A stretch of DNA of 64,000 nucleotides from an uncultured Lachnospiraceae bacterium (lineage in GTDB: Bacteria; Bacillota; Clostridia; Lachnospirales; Lachnospiraceae): contig CAJTUA010000006.1 in the NCBI GenBank assembly GCA_910579615.1, positions 1-64,000 of the forward strand, in the 5' to 3' direction. The translations under genes and the position numbers were made by a program. This document shows, piece by piece, positions 25,944-34,728 of this stretch (positions are counted from its first letter, which is position 1; each line of letters opens with the position of its first letter). The notes under the pieces are model-generated. The model made no database searches. It was not told where the DNA came from and saw nothing but the letters and a program-made list of their open reading frames with translations.

Positions 25944-27926
25944 TCATTTTTTCGCGATATTTTTTAAAATCCCTGCCATATCGCCCTCCTTTAAGAGCTT
26001 TAACATTGCCGGCCGCTCATTTGGCATTGCCGCTGTTTTCTTGTACAAAAAGCGCAGGAGGGAATCAAATTCCACCGAATCCGCCTCCACATTCGCAAGC
26101 TGCCCGAATACCCTGCCGCCTTTTTCCGTTCCGATGATTACCACACAGGAATTCGCCCACCCCCGCGGAACATCGGAAACATTTTTCTGGAAATCCGAAA
26201 ACGTGATATCCCCAACTCTTTTTTTCCCCAGATAGGAACAGTTTGCGCACGCTTCGTTCACGGTCAGCTGCTGCTCAATCATCTGCATATATCGGCTTTG
26301 GGCATATTTTAAACGTCCGCCCTCCCCGTTCTCATACTGCGTGCACAGCACCGCACTATCCGCATTTGTCCCGGCCGCAAAATCCCCGAAGCGGATATCC
26401 TTAAGCTTCGAATCCTTTCGCCTTGAGAGCATGTCGGTATACAGCCCGAACGCCCTGTGTGAGATTGTCTCATGGCAGAGCAGCTCACACAGAAACAGCT
26501 TTGGGTAATGGCGCTTGAGATACCCCCGCAGGCCTGCGCATTCACAGGCGCTTCCCGTGTATACTACAAAACGGTCCGCATCGAGGAGTTCCTTTACCTT
26601 GCGGAACGCCGCTTTCGTATCATTGACCAGATAGCGCCGCTCGGCGAAGCGCTCTGCCATCTCCATATCCTGTGTCCAGACGACCACCGGCCTTAACCCC
26701 TCGTCCAAGATACTGCCAAAAATCACCGCATCCCGTTCCTTTATCAGATAGCGCACCATTTGGCCATAGACACCGGAATACGCCCCGCTGCGCTCCGTTT
26801 TTTTCTTCGCAATATAAAAACGTGGGTAAGACTCATCCGGAAACTGTACCAGATGGCGCTGTCCCCGCTTAATGCATGCATCGCTGCACCAGCCACAATC
26901 ATCGCAGAGCGTCTCATCCACAACCGGGTGCAGGAAACCGTATGCATCCGGTTCCATGCGGATGGCATCCCTTGGGCATACCGCCTCACAGGCTCCACAT
27001 GCACTGCACTGGCTGACCGGAATCTTCACCGGGCATTTCACAAGCATGTCTGCATCCTCAAACAAAAGCTCCTCCGACATACGGCCGCCTTCTTTTTCGC
27101 GCAATGCGCGCAGATTTTTGCGCAGGGCAACCTCGTCCTCCATTTCAAAACGCAGGGGGATGTTCGCTTTTTTTCCCTCCCCTCCATTGTATATATGCTC
27201 CGTCAGCCCGAAAAACTCCAAAAGAGCGCGTGTTTTTTCTGTCTCCTGCACGTTTTTTTCCACGGCAAGGAACGGCTTTTCATGGACAAGGGCAAGCGCC
27301 GTCCCCACATAGCGGTCCGTTACCACGCCTGCGGACATCCAGAGGGAACCGACATATTTCTCCGTGTCCTCGGGTGAAATGCATTCCTCCAGGGTAAGCG
27401 GTGCTTCCCCCCCGGTGCCATCCGCGATAAGTTTCCCGTCTTCTCCGCCATATTGTACAATAATTACATGGGAAATCCCCCGCTTGGCGGCAAGGCTTCG
27501 AATCATGAGGGCATCCGCCCCGGTCAGGGAGGAAACATCTACAAAAAGATAGCGTTCCCCCGTCCTTGGCTTTTCAGATATCCCATGGTAGCGCAACTGG
27601 GGCAGAAGGAAAATTGCTTTGTCATAAACTGGCACCTTCTTCCCCTGTGCCCATTCGGAAGCTTCAAATGTCCGGCACGGCACTTCCTCCACCCCGGCAA
27701 AGCCTGAGAGCTGGCGCAGCACCCCATATTGCCTTAAAATCTCCCTATCATGCATACAGACTGCCATCTGGCGCGCCAAAAACCCCGAAGTATTGCCGGA
27801 ATACGCCGGCTCACGCAAAATAACCGGCAACACGCCTTTCTCGCGCAGCGCCCTTCCAAGCGCCCAGAGCATGACCTCCTTATGCGCCTCTTTTTGTTCT
27901 ACATCTGAAATCAGTCCGACAAACAC
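25944..27926 (-). CDS. Pyruvyl-transferase-like / ferredoxin / FrhB-type fusion protein
   Basis: The protein has 660 residues in three parts. Residues 1-270 resemble a polysaccharide pyruvyl transferase fold (start MFVGLISDVEQKEAHKEV) in degraded form. Residues about 300-360 hold two [4Fe-4S] clusters: CSACGACEAVCP and CDDCGWCSDAC. Residues about 365-620 match the N- and C-terminal coenzyme F420 hydrogenase/dehydrogenase beta (FrhB) domains, with CECAGLRGYL, CELLCHETIS and ACANCSYLGKKRVGDITF. In gut clostridia such fusions occur near polysaccharide genes; the reaction is unknown. It stands alone here, with its leader made of a family A element. Confidence 0.82.
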   Translation of the reverse strand: MFVGLISDVEQKEAHKEVMLWALGRALREKGVLPVILREPAYSGNTSGFLARQMAVCMHDREILRQYGVLRQLSGFAGVEEVPCRTFEASEWAQGKKVPVYDKAIFLLPQLRYHGISEKPRTGERYLFVDVSSLTGADALMIRSLAAKRGISHVIIVQYGGEDGKLIADGTGGEAPLTLEECISPEDTEKYVGSLWMSAGVVTDRYVGTALALVHEKPFLAVEKNVQETEKTRALLEFFGLTEHIYNGGEGKKANIPLRFEMEDEVALRKNLRALREKEGGRMSEELLFEDADMLVKCPVKIPVSQCSACGACEAVCPRDAIRMEPDAYGFLHPVVDETLCDDCGWCSDACIKRGQRHLVQFPDESYPRFYIAKKKTERSGAYSGVYGQMVRYLIKERDAVIFGSILDEGLRPVVVWTQDMEMAERFAERRYLVNDTKAAFRKVKELLDADRFVVYTGSACECAGLRGYLKRHYPKLFLCELLCHETISHRAFGLYTDMLSRRKDSKLKDIRFGDFAAGTNADSAVLCTQYENGEGGRLKYAQSRYMQMIEQQLTVNEACANCSYLGKKRVGDITFSDFQKNVSDVPRGWANSCVVIIGTEKGGRVFGQLANVEADSVEFDSLLRFLYKKTAAMPNERPAMLKLLKEGDMAGILKNIAKK

Positions 27927-27946
27927 TCTTTATACCTCCGATTTAA

Positions 27947-28079
27947 AGTTCCGTATGTCCCCTCCCAGCACCAACCCCGGGCAGTGAGATTTCTGTCCGC
28001 CCTGCTCCCATAAATCTCACCGGGCACTGTGCGGGGCACATACTGTTTAAAAGTTCCGTATATGCCCCTCCCGGCACAT
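27947..28079 (-). repeat. Family A palindromic element, one unit plus a partial unit inside a gene end
   Basis: Unit 1 (27947-28050) has GTATGT-CCCC/GGGGCACATAC outer arms and a perfect inner GTGAGATTT/AAATCTCAC stem, a sequence different from other loci. Unit 2 begins at 28052 and keeps about 28 bp. Read on the minus strand, it encodes the last residues (C-R-E-G-H-I-R-N-F-stop) of the upstream gene. The SD-proximal end reads ATACGGAACTTTAAATCGGAGG, so this locus lacks the mini-ORF ATG. Confidence 0.83.
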
Positions 28080-30413
28080 CAGCCTCGCTCCGTTGAACGT
28101 AATGCGTTTTTCTGCGGTGAAGGATGCGCGGAACGCAAAAAGCCCCGCATACGCCATATTGTCCCATGCCCCGCCGTAAGTGACAATATACTCTTGCCCT
28201 GGCTCCGCCTCATTAAACCACGCATCACAGTAATAGCTGCAGCTGCCCGCGCCGTCCCCAATCTCGCACGGCAGCGCAATCAGCGGATTTTCCGGGTCAT
28301 AGCCCATCCGCTTTACATACATCCGGTCCGGGTCGCCAAACTGTTTGCTGGAAAGATTGACATTCTGCTTTGGCAGTTCATAGGAAACCAGTGCGCTGTG
28401 CCCGTCCGGATAATCCACGCGCAGCCTGCTATCCTTTACCGCGCAGCCGCCAAGCACAACCCAGACCCCGCCCCACAAATTCTCAATGCCCCGGTAGCAG
28501 AACGCGTCGTGTGCACGCCGTGCCTCAAAGACCTCCCCTGAAGCAACCGTCCCCAAAAGCCTGTCCGTCCGCCCGGTATGCTCCGGCAGCTCGGACATCC
28601 CAGTGCTGTTTGCCACAAGGTCAATGGGTGCCCCGGAAAAGGTAAGGCGCACCATCCCATCCTCATCCATTTCCCTCCCGGTAATCACGCGCATCATATT
28701 GCCGCTTTTCACTGTAAAATAAGTGCTCCATGTATCCATCACCGCCACCGCATCCCCGACGCGGTAACGCTTTGAAATGGAATTGTCCCGCATACGGATG
28801 CTGTTCGTCTGCGGCACATCCTCCGATGAATAATAGGTTGCTTTCCTGTCCCAAATCAAAAAAGGCATGTAGGTATTCCCGCCAAAAACCGACTGGGAAT
28901 CAAGCAGCGCAGTCTCCACCAGAAACAGCCGCTGCAGCATCAGCATCGTACACAGGTCAAGTTCCGCAAAACCATGGTTGCGCCCTGCCATCGCTACGAA
29001 TTCCTCGCCGGAACGGAACAAAGAAACCTGCCTTCCCGCCCGCGAGACGAGCATCAGGCCGTCCGTTTTCTCCGGCGGGGCGGGTTGGTCGAGCATCCGC
29101 CTGCTGCCCGCACTTGCCGTTCCTACAAATTCCTCCGCGGCAAAATACGCGCCAACATAAACCGCCTCCACTTCGCCGGACGGCGTGAGGAATGCCGGGT
29201 CAAGCACAAACCCCTCCTTCTTTTCCGGCGCAATCCGGATTTCCTCGCGCCCGTCCACCACACGTCTTTCCACATAATGCTTCGGGATTTCCACCATCAC
29301 CTCGCCCGCCGTACCATCCGTGCGGTAGCCTTCCTCGCCTTCATAGAGGACGCGCCGCCCCCCTTGCGCACAGGAGAGTGCGCAGCGGCGCATCGCACTC
29401 CACGGGTAAATATGGTCAAAATCATTTTCATACGGCGTGGCAGCTTCCCCGTTCAGCGAATAATTAAAATGCAGCCCCACGGCATCCCCGATGCGTTCAG
29501 CAACCGGCACGGAATCCCCCTGATATATCCTTACGCCATATTCGGGAATCTGCCCTTTCCCGCCATCTTCCCCATTTCGGGAAACCGCGGCGGAATTTCC
29601 TTCCTCCCCACGGTCTTTTCTTCGCCCAAATCCCCCGTCCTCCTTTAACCTAGAAGCAGCGCTGCAGCCCTTGTGCTGCGCAGGCTCATACACCACCTGT
29701 ATCTTCGCATCCGCCGCGTCCAACGCCTCCCCTTTTTCATCAAAAACCTGCAGAAAAACATTATCTTCACACCCAATCTTTGCACCGATGGCACATTCCT
29801 TCGTGCTCCATTTCCGCAGCAGCGCGCCAGGCTCAAAACCTTCCTCCCCTGTCTGCTTTGCGCTGTACCACTTCCCGCCCGCATAGATCAGCTGCCTGCC
29901 ACTCTTGATTGCCGGGAGCTCATACACTTCTTTTTTTGGCTTCTCATAAAATGTCGGCACCAACCCATACTCAATCTGTAAACGCTCACCGAGCGGCAGC
30001 GTCTCCTCGTCCTTCTCCCGCGCATAAAACACGCGCGCGCGAACGGCACCTTCCGGAATCCGCACGCTCGGGAAGGTCAGGTTTGAGACCTTTCCGCTTG
30101 CCATGCGGTATTTCTTTTCCGCCTTGGTTGCGTCAAGCAATTTTCCGTCCGCACACGCAAACTGCCATATGGCACGGTTGTAAGCATCCCCGCTCATCAC
30201 AAGGAATTTCCTGCTCTCCTCCACGAAAAACCAGTCTGTCATGCGGTATTTTGCATCTCCCACGGAAAAAACCTCCTGCTCCCCTTTCTTCAGATACCCA
30301 TACCGCACCCCGCCTGGCACCAGGTTTTTTCCTGTAACACAGATTTTTGCCGTCTCTGTCTTTTTCAATGTATATTGTAAACAAAGTACTTTTATTTTTC
30401 CCGTGACCAACAT
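28047..30413 (-). CDS. Large phage-tail-like protein with C-type-lectin/SUMF-like C-terminus
   Basis: The protein has about 788 residues from ATG 30413 (SD AAGGGGG); a longer frame to 30563 would cross the promoter. Segments match those of phage tail or diversity-generating-retroelement (DGR) target proteins: EVMVEIPKHYVERRV, VEAVYVGAYFA, LDLCTMLMLQRLFLVE, then GIENLWGGVWVVLGG and the terminal TYGGAWDNMAYAGLFAFRAS with FNGARLMCREG. This order (wrapping domain, then a GG.W.....AGLF...... .R C-type-lectin end) is that of variable receptor proteins. No reverse transcriptase, template repeat or other phage gene lies nearby. Its last nine residues are encoded by a family A repeat. There is no signal peptide in the chosen form. 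Confidence 0.7.
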   Translation of the reverse strand: MLVTGKIKVLCLQYTLKKTETAKICVTGKNLVPGGVRYGYLKKGEQEVFSVGDAKYRMTDWFFVEESRKFLVMSGDAYNRAIWQFACADGKLLDATKAEKKYRMASGKVSNLTFPSVRIPEGAVRARVFYAREKDEETLPLGERLQIEYGLVPTFYEKPKKEVYELPAIKSGRQLIYAGGKWYSAKQTGEEGFEPGALLRKWSTKECAIGAKIGCEDNVFLQVFDEKGEALDAADAKIQVVYEPAQHKGCSAASRLKEDGGFGRRKDRGEEGNSAAVSRNGEDGGKGQIPEYGVRIYQGDSVPVAERIGDAVGLHFNYSLNGEAATPYENDFDHIYPWSAMRRCALSCAQGGRRVLYEGEEGYRTDGTAGEVMVEIPKHYVERRVVDGREEIRIAPEKKEGFVLDPAFLTPSGEVEAVYVGAYFAAEEFVGTASAGSRRMLDQPAPPEKTDGLMLVSRAGRQVSLFRSGEEFVAMAGRNHGFAELDLCTMLMLQRLFLVETALLDSQSVFGGNTYMPFLIWDRKATYYSSEDVPQTNSIRMRDNSISKRYRVGDAVAVMDTWSTYFTVKSGNMMRVITGREMDEDGMVRLTFSGAPIDLVANSTGMSELPEHTGRTDRLLGTVASGEVFEARRAHDAFCYRGIENLWGGVWVVLGGCAVKDSRLRVDYPDGHSALVSYELPKQNVNLSSKQFGDPDRMYVKRMGYDPENPLIALPCEIGDGAGSCSYYCDAWFNEAEPGQEYIVTYGGAWDNMAYAGLFAFRASFTAEKRITFNGARLMCREGHIRNF

Positions 30414-30468
30414 CCGGCATGCCCCCTTTTCGCACACTGCGTTTGCTTTCTTATTTCCATTTTGCTCA

Positions 30469-30497
30469 AGTATAGCAACATTATACAGGCTTGTCAA
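30469..30497 (-). promoter_or_regulatory. Strong sigma-A promoter of the lectin-fold gene
   Basis: On the minus strand the -35 is TTGACA (30492-30497) and the -10 is TATACT (30469-30474) with a 17-bp spacer; a second TATAAT lies inside the spacer. The start site would be near 30462, which supports ATG 30413. Confidence 0.8.
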
Positions 30498-30519
30498 CGC
30501 AGTCAGCAGGATTATGCAC

Positions 30520-30599
30520 AAAAAGAAAAGGGGCTGCCGCCATAGGAACGGACGGCAGAACATACAAAAGAAGCGGCGGCACGAAAAATGCCACCGCCT
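30520..30599 (-). terminator. Tandem intrinsic terminators of the ilv operon
   Basis: The first hairpin on the minus strand is GCGGTGGCA/TGCCGCCGC (30573-30597) followed by TTCTTTTG. The second is CTGCCG/CGGCAG (30534-30558) followed by CCCCTTTTCTTTTT. Together they end transcription after ilvB, before the 30469-30497 promoter. Confidence 0.78.
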
Positions 30600-30612
30600 T
30601 GCTTTGCCTTCT

Positions 30613-32286
30613 TTATTTCATATCCTCCTCCGAGAACGCTTCCTCAATCGCCGCCCCCGGCGCTACCATCGGAAATACCTTGTCGTCGCTGTCAATCACA
30701 CAGTCAATCAGCACCGGTTTGTTCAGGGCAATCGCCTTTTTCAGCACTTCCTCCACTTCCTCACACTTCGTAATCCGGAACGCCTCCGCGCCCATCGCCT
30801 GCGCAAGTTTCACGAAATCAACGCCGTCATTGAGTACCGTGTTCGAGTAGCGCTTCCCGTAAAAAAGTGTCTGCCACTGGCGCACCATGCCGAGCACGGA
30901 ATTGTTCATCACAATCTCAATCACCGGAATCTGGTAGCGCACTGCCGTCGCAATCTCATTCATATTCATGCGCAGGCAGCCATCGCCCGCAATGTTGACC
31001 ACCGTCTTTTCCGGGTGCGCCGTCTTTGCGCCGAGGCTCGCCCCAAGGCCGTAACCCATTGTCCCGAGACCGCCCGACGTGATGAGCGTGCGCGGCGCGC
31101 GGTATTTGTAGAATTGTGCCGCCCACATCTGATGCTGCCCGACCTCCGTCGTGATAATCGCGTCACCCTTTGTAATCTCGTAGAGTTTTTCCATCACATA
31201 TGGTCCGGTCAGCACATCCTTATGGTAAGTCAGCGGCTTATCAGCGGCAAGTGCCTGCACCTTCTTCACCCATTCCGCATGATTCTGTTTTTCAAGCTTT
31301 GCATTCACACGCGACAGGATTTCCTTCACATCGCCAATTACACTCGCATTGACCATGATATTTTTGTTGATTTCCGCCGCGTCCACGTCAAACTGCACAA
31401 TCTTTGCGTTGTAGGCAAATTTTTTCGTGTTTCCGGTCACGCGGTCGGAAAAACGCGCGCCGATGGTTACTAAGAGGTCGCACTCCGTTACACTGTAATT
31501 TGCTGCTTTTGTCCCGTGCATACCAAGCATTCCGACATAGCGCGCATCCTCGCCGTCAAACGACCCTTTTCCCATCAATGAATCCGTCACCGGGGCATCC
31601 AAAAGGTCTACAAATTTCTTTAATTCCTCCGACGCACCGGAAATGACCGCGCCGCCGCCGACAAAAACCATCGGCTTTTTCGCCGCAGAAATCATCGCAA
31701 CCGCCGTATCAATGTCCTCTTCCTTTATCTTATCCGTGCTCCTTTTCACCGGCGCAATCTCCTGGCGCTCGTACTCTGTCACTGCCGCCGTCACATCCTT
31801 TGTGATATCGACAAGCACAGGTCCTGGCCTTCCGGTCTGTGCAATCTGAAACGCGCGGCGGATGGTCGGAGCCAACGCCTCGATATTCTTTACAATAAAG
31901 CTATATTTTGTGATTGGCGTTGTCACGCCCGCAATGTCAATCTCCTGGAAGCTGTCCTTTCCAAGCAGCGGCACCGCCACATTCGCGGTGATGGCAACAA
32001 GCGGCACGGAATCCATGTACGCCGTCGCAATCCCGGTGACTAAGTTGGTCGCGCCAGGACCCGAGGTCGCCATGCATACGCCAACCTTGCCCGTCGCGCG
32101 CGCATAGCCGTCCGCCGCGTGGGATGCACCCTGCTCGTGGGAGGTCAGGATATGTTTAATCTCCCCGGAATGCTTGTATAATTCATCATACACATTTAAA
32201 ATTGTACCGCCCGGATAACCAAATACGGTATCAACGCCCTGTTCCTTCAAACACTCAATAATAATCTCAGAACCATTTAATTGCAT
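30613..32286 (-). CDS. ilvB: Acetolactate synthase, large (catalytic) subunit
   Basis: The protein has 557 residues. The ThDP-binding parts are the N-terminal GYPGGTILNVYDELY with catalytic Glu in SHEQGASHAADGYARATG, and the C-terminal GDGCLRMNMNEIATAV...NN. FAD-type central domain motifs include GGGAVISGASEELK and HGTKAAN. It condenses two pyruvates to acetolactate, the first shared step to valine and leucine, or pyruvate with 2-ketobutyrate for isoleucine. The start at 32286 has AGGAGG 9 nt upstream and overlaps the small upstream gene by 20 bp. No ilvN regulatory subunit or ilvC lies here. Confidence 0.95.
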   Translation of the reverse strand: MQLNGSEIIIECLKEQGVDTVFGYPGGTILNVYDELYKHSGEIKHILTSHEQGASHAADGYARATGKVGVCMATSGPGATNLVTGIATAYMDSVPLVAITANVAVPLLGKDSFQEIDIAGVTTPITKYSFIVKNIEALAPTIRRAFQIAQTGRPGPVLVDITKDVTAAVTEYERQEIAPVKRSTDKIKEEDIDTAVAMISAAKKPMVFVGGGAVISGASEELKKFVDLLDAPVTDSLMGKGSFDGEDARYVGMLGMHGTKAANYSVTECDLLVTIGARFSDRVTGNTKKFAYNAKIVQFDVDAAEINKNIMVNASVIGDVKEILSRVNAKLEKQNHAEWVKKVQALAADKPLTYHKDVLTGPYVMEKLYEITKGDAIITTEVGQHQMWAAQFYKYRAPRTLITSGGLGTMGYGLGASLGAKTAHPEKTVVNIAGDGCLRMNMNEIATAVRYQIPVIEIVMNNSVLGMVRQWQTLFYGKRYSNTVLNDGVDFVKLAQAMGAEAFRITKCEEVEEVLKKAIALNKPVLIDCVIDSDDKVFPMVAPGAAIEEAFSEEDMK

Positions 32287-32800
32287 CTGTTCGCCCTCCT
32301 GATATTCGTTCCGCATATTCTATTTTTTTATTTTTGCTTTCACCTTCGGTATTTCTAACGGCTGATTCCCCGAACTCCTTTTCAAGCGTCTCCGTCATTT
32401 CCGCCATAATTTCATTCAGTTCTGTTTCACCATAAAAAAATGGTGCCAGAAAATCCCCTGCTATTTTTTTCTTTTCCTCAAAAGATACTTTGTTCCAACG
32501 CTTGCATTTTTTCATTCGCATGATGGCGCGCGCTCTGTAATCAGACCTGTTTTTTAGCAAAAACCACTCTTTCCATTGTCCTGATTCGTCGCTTTTTATC
32601 AGGAATTCCCTGACTTGTACATGGATATCTGCTACCAAAGGACTGCCGGATACCAATTCATTGTCCGGATTTGCATTAAATTTTGCTTCCAACAGCGCTT
32701 TGTGCAAATTGAGAGCACCATAATAATCCAACTCCAGATGGAATTCACCCGTTTTGCATCCCATATTGCCATTTTCCTGCTCTGCTTTTATCATAAGCAT
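32267..32800 (-). CDS. Unknown protein between ilvD and ilvB
   Basis: I do not recognise this 177-residue protein (start MLMIKAEQENGNMGCKTG). It is charged and soluble, with a HLELDYYGALNLHKALLEAK stretch and a Lys/Glu-rich C-terminal half (ELNEIMAEMTETLEKEFGE). The gene begins 5 bp after the ilvD stop and ends 20 bp inside ilvB, so it is clearly coding and coupled. Its base use is more AT-rich than that of its ilv neighbours. Its site suggests a role tied to branched-chain amino-acid synthesis, but it could be a late insertion. It does not look like IlvN (no ACT-type motif). Confidence 0.75.
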   Translation of the reverse strand: MLMIKAEQENGNMGCKTGEFHLELDYYGALNLHKALLEAKFNANPDNELVSGSPLVADIHVQVREFLIKSDESGQWKEWFLLKNRSDYRARAIMRMKKCKRWNKVSFEEKKKIAGDFLAPFFYGETELNEIMAEMTETLEKEFGESAVRNTEGESKNKKIEYAERISGGRTDAIKWF

Positions 32801-32804
32801 CCAT

Positions 32805-34469
32805 CTATTTGATTTCCAGAATCGCCCCGCGGTTGCCTGATGTTACCATCGACGCATAACGCGCAAGGTATCCTGTCGTAATCTTTGGCTGTCTCGGCTG
32901 CCATTTCGCGCGTCTTGCCGTAAGTTCCTCATCGGATACGGCAAGTTCAAGTTTATTTGCCGGGATGTCAATCCGGATAATATCGCCCTCCTCAACAAGC
33001 GCAATCGGACCGCCGACCGCCGCCTCCGGCGATACATGGCCGATGGAAGCGCCGCGGGAAGCGCCGGAAAAGCGTCCGTCCGTAATCAATGCCACCGACG
33101 AACCTAAGCCCATGCCCGCAATCGCCGAGGTTGGGTTGAGCATTTCCCTCATGCCAGGGCCGCCCTTTGGTCCTTCATAGCGGATGACCACAACATCGCC
33201 CGCCACAATCTTGCCGCCCTTGATTGCCTCAATCGCGTCCTCCTCGCAGTCAAATACCCTTGCCGGACCTTCGTGCACCATCATTTCCGGCACAACCGCC
33301 GAGCGTTTTACCACGCCGGAATCCGGAGCCAGATTGCCCTTTAATACGGCAATGCCGCCGGTTTCGCTGTAAGGGTTTTCCACCGGGCGGATTACCTGCG
33401 GATTGCGGTTGATGGCATCTTTGATGTTCTCGCCCACGGTCTTTCCGGTCACGGTCATGCAATTTAAGTCCAAAAGCCCCTTCTTGCTGATTTCCTTCAT
33501 CACCGCGTAAATGCCGCCCGCTTCGTTTAAATCTTCCATGTAGGTCGGGCCTGCCGGCGCTAAGTGGCACAGATTCGGCGTTTTTGCGCTGATTTCATTC
33601 GCGATATCCACATTTAACTCCACGCCCGCCTCGTGCGCAATCGCCGGAAGGTGGAGCATGCTGTTCGTCGAACAGCCGAGCGCCATATCCATTGTCAATG
33701 CATTACGGAATGCCGCTTCCGTCATGATATCGCGCGGGCGGATGTTTTTCTTTAACATTTCCATAACCTGCATTCCCGCGTGCTTGGCAAGCTTGATGCG
33801 CTCGGAGTAAACCGCCGGGATTGTGCCGTTGCCCTGCAACCCCATGCCGAGCACTTCGGTCAGGCAGTTCATGCTGTTCGCGGTATACATGCCGGAGCAG
33901 GAACCGCAGGTCGGACATGCCTTGCACTCATATTCATATACATCCTCCTCGCTCATTGTGCCCGCAGCGTAGGAACCAACCGCCTCAAACATGCTCGAAA
34001 GGCTTGTCTTATGCCCTCCCACACGCCCCGCAAGCATCGGTCCGCCGGAGACGAATACGGTCGGAATGTTTAATCTTGCCGCCGCCATCAAAAGCCCCGG
34101 CACATTCTTATCACAGTTCGGCACCATAACGAGCGCGTCAAACGCGTGCGCCATCGCCATTGCCTCCGTGGAATCCGCAATCAAATCGCGCGTCACAAGC
34201 GAATATTTCATTCCGACATGCCCCATTGCGATGCCGTCGCAGACCGCGATGGCCGGGAACATAATCGGCGTGCCTCCCGCCATTGCCACGCCCATCTTGA
34301 CGGCGTTTACAATTTTATCAAGGTTCATATGGCCTGGCACGATTTCATTGTAGGAACTGACAATGCCGACGAGCGGGCGGTCAAGCTCCTCTTTCGTCAT
34401 GCCGAGCGCGTTAAAGAGGGAACGGTGCGGCGCCTGCTGCATTCCCTTTGTTACAGAATCACTTTTCAT
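32805..34469 (-). CDS. ilvD: Dihydroxy-acid dehydratase
   Basis: The protein has 554 residues. Fe-S cysteines appear in NCDKNVPGLLMAAARL and CGSCSGMYTANSMNCLTE, with further IlvD/Edd family motifs such as GRFSGASRGASIGHVSPEAA. It dehydrates dihydroxy-isovalerate and dihydroxy-methylvalerate in valine/leucine and isoleucine synthesis. Start ATG 34469 follows AAGGAGG. The frame is open about 100 codons further, to 34787, but only because it runs through family A repeats and the T-box terminator, so that form is rejected. It is the first gene of the T-box-controlled ilvD-orf-ilvB operon. Confidence 0.97.
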   Translation of the reverse strand: MKSDSVTKGMQQAPHRSLFNALGMTKEELDRPLVGIVSSYNEIVPGHMNLDKIVNAVKMGVAMAGGTPIMFPAIAVCDGIAMGHVGMKYSLVTRDLIADSTEAMAMAHAFDALVMVPNCDKNVPGLLMAAARLNIPTVFVSGGPMLAGRVGGHKTSLSSMFEAVGSYAAGTMSEEDVYEYECKACPTCGSCSGMYTANSMNCLTEVLGMGLQGNGTIPAVYSERIKLAKHAGMQVMEMLKKNIRPRDIMTEAAFRNALTMDMALGCSTNSMLHLPAIAHEAGVELNVDIANEISAKTPNLCHLAPAGPTYMEDLNEAGGIYAVMKEISKKGLLDLNCMTVTGKTVGENIKDAINRNPQVIRPVENPYSETGGIAVLKGNLAPDSGVVKRSAVVPEMMVHEGPARVFDCEEDAIEAIKGGKIVAGDVVVIRYEGPKGGPGMREMLNPTSAIAGMGLGSSVALITDGRFSGASRGASIGHVSPEAAVGGPIALVEEGDIIRIDIPANKLELAVSDEELTARRAKWQPRQPKITTGYLARYASMVTSGNRGAILEIK

Positions 34470-34490
34470 ATTGTTTTCCTCCTTATTTAG

Positions 34491-34728
34491 AGTTCCGCAT
34501 ATTTCACTCCCAGCCCCATATCCGCAGAGGGCTTTTTTCTCCGCTTCTCTCCGAAAAAATCCCTCTCGGGGCTGTCCGTGAAATATGCTGTTTTGAGTTC
34601 CGCATATCCCCTCCCAGCCCCCATATCCGCAGAGGGCTTTTTTTCTCCGCTTCTCTCCGAAAAAATCCCTCTCGGGGCTGTCCGTGAAATATGCTGTTTT
34701 GAGTTCCGTATGTTTCCTTCCCAGACGT
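34491..34728 (-). repeat. Family A palindromic element, two units plus a partial third
   Basis: Units start at 34491, 34596 and 34702 (periods 105 and 106). Unit 1 stems are GCATATTTCAC/GTGAAATATGC and CAGCCCC/GGGGCTG, both perfect, and AGAGGG-TTTTTT/AAAAAA-CCCTCT, with one mismatch. Unit 2 has the same right arm but a left arm GCATATCCCC that no longer pairs, so it is a mosaic. The partial third unit ends at the U-tract of the T-box terminator. The SD-proximal end gives ATG CGG AAC TCT AAA TAA directly before GGAGG. Confidence 0.92.

Noticed and set aside
28047..28200. Active DGR variable region
   Set aside because: The lectin-like end is present, but no reverse transcriptase, accessory gene or template repeat was found in the window; kept only as an orphan homologue.
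30414..30563. Signal peptide or membrane anchor for the lectin-fold protein (frame open to 30563)
   Set aside because: The stretch contains the TTGACA/TATACT promoter, and the expected transcript starts inside it; ATG 30413 has a proper SD.
30241..31473. 410-codon plus-strand ORF opposite ilvB and the lectin-fold gene
   Set aside because: Antisense shadow of two real genes; low-complexity His/Arg-rich translation and no SD or family motif.
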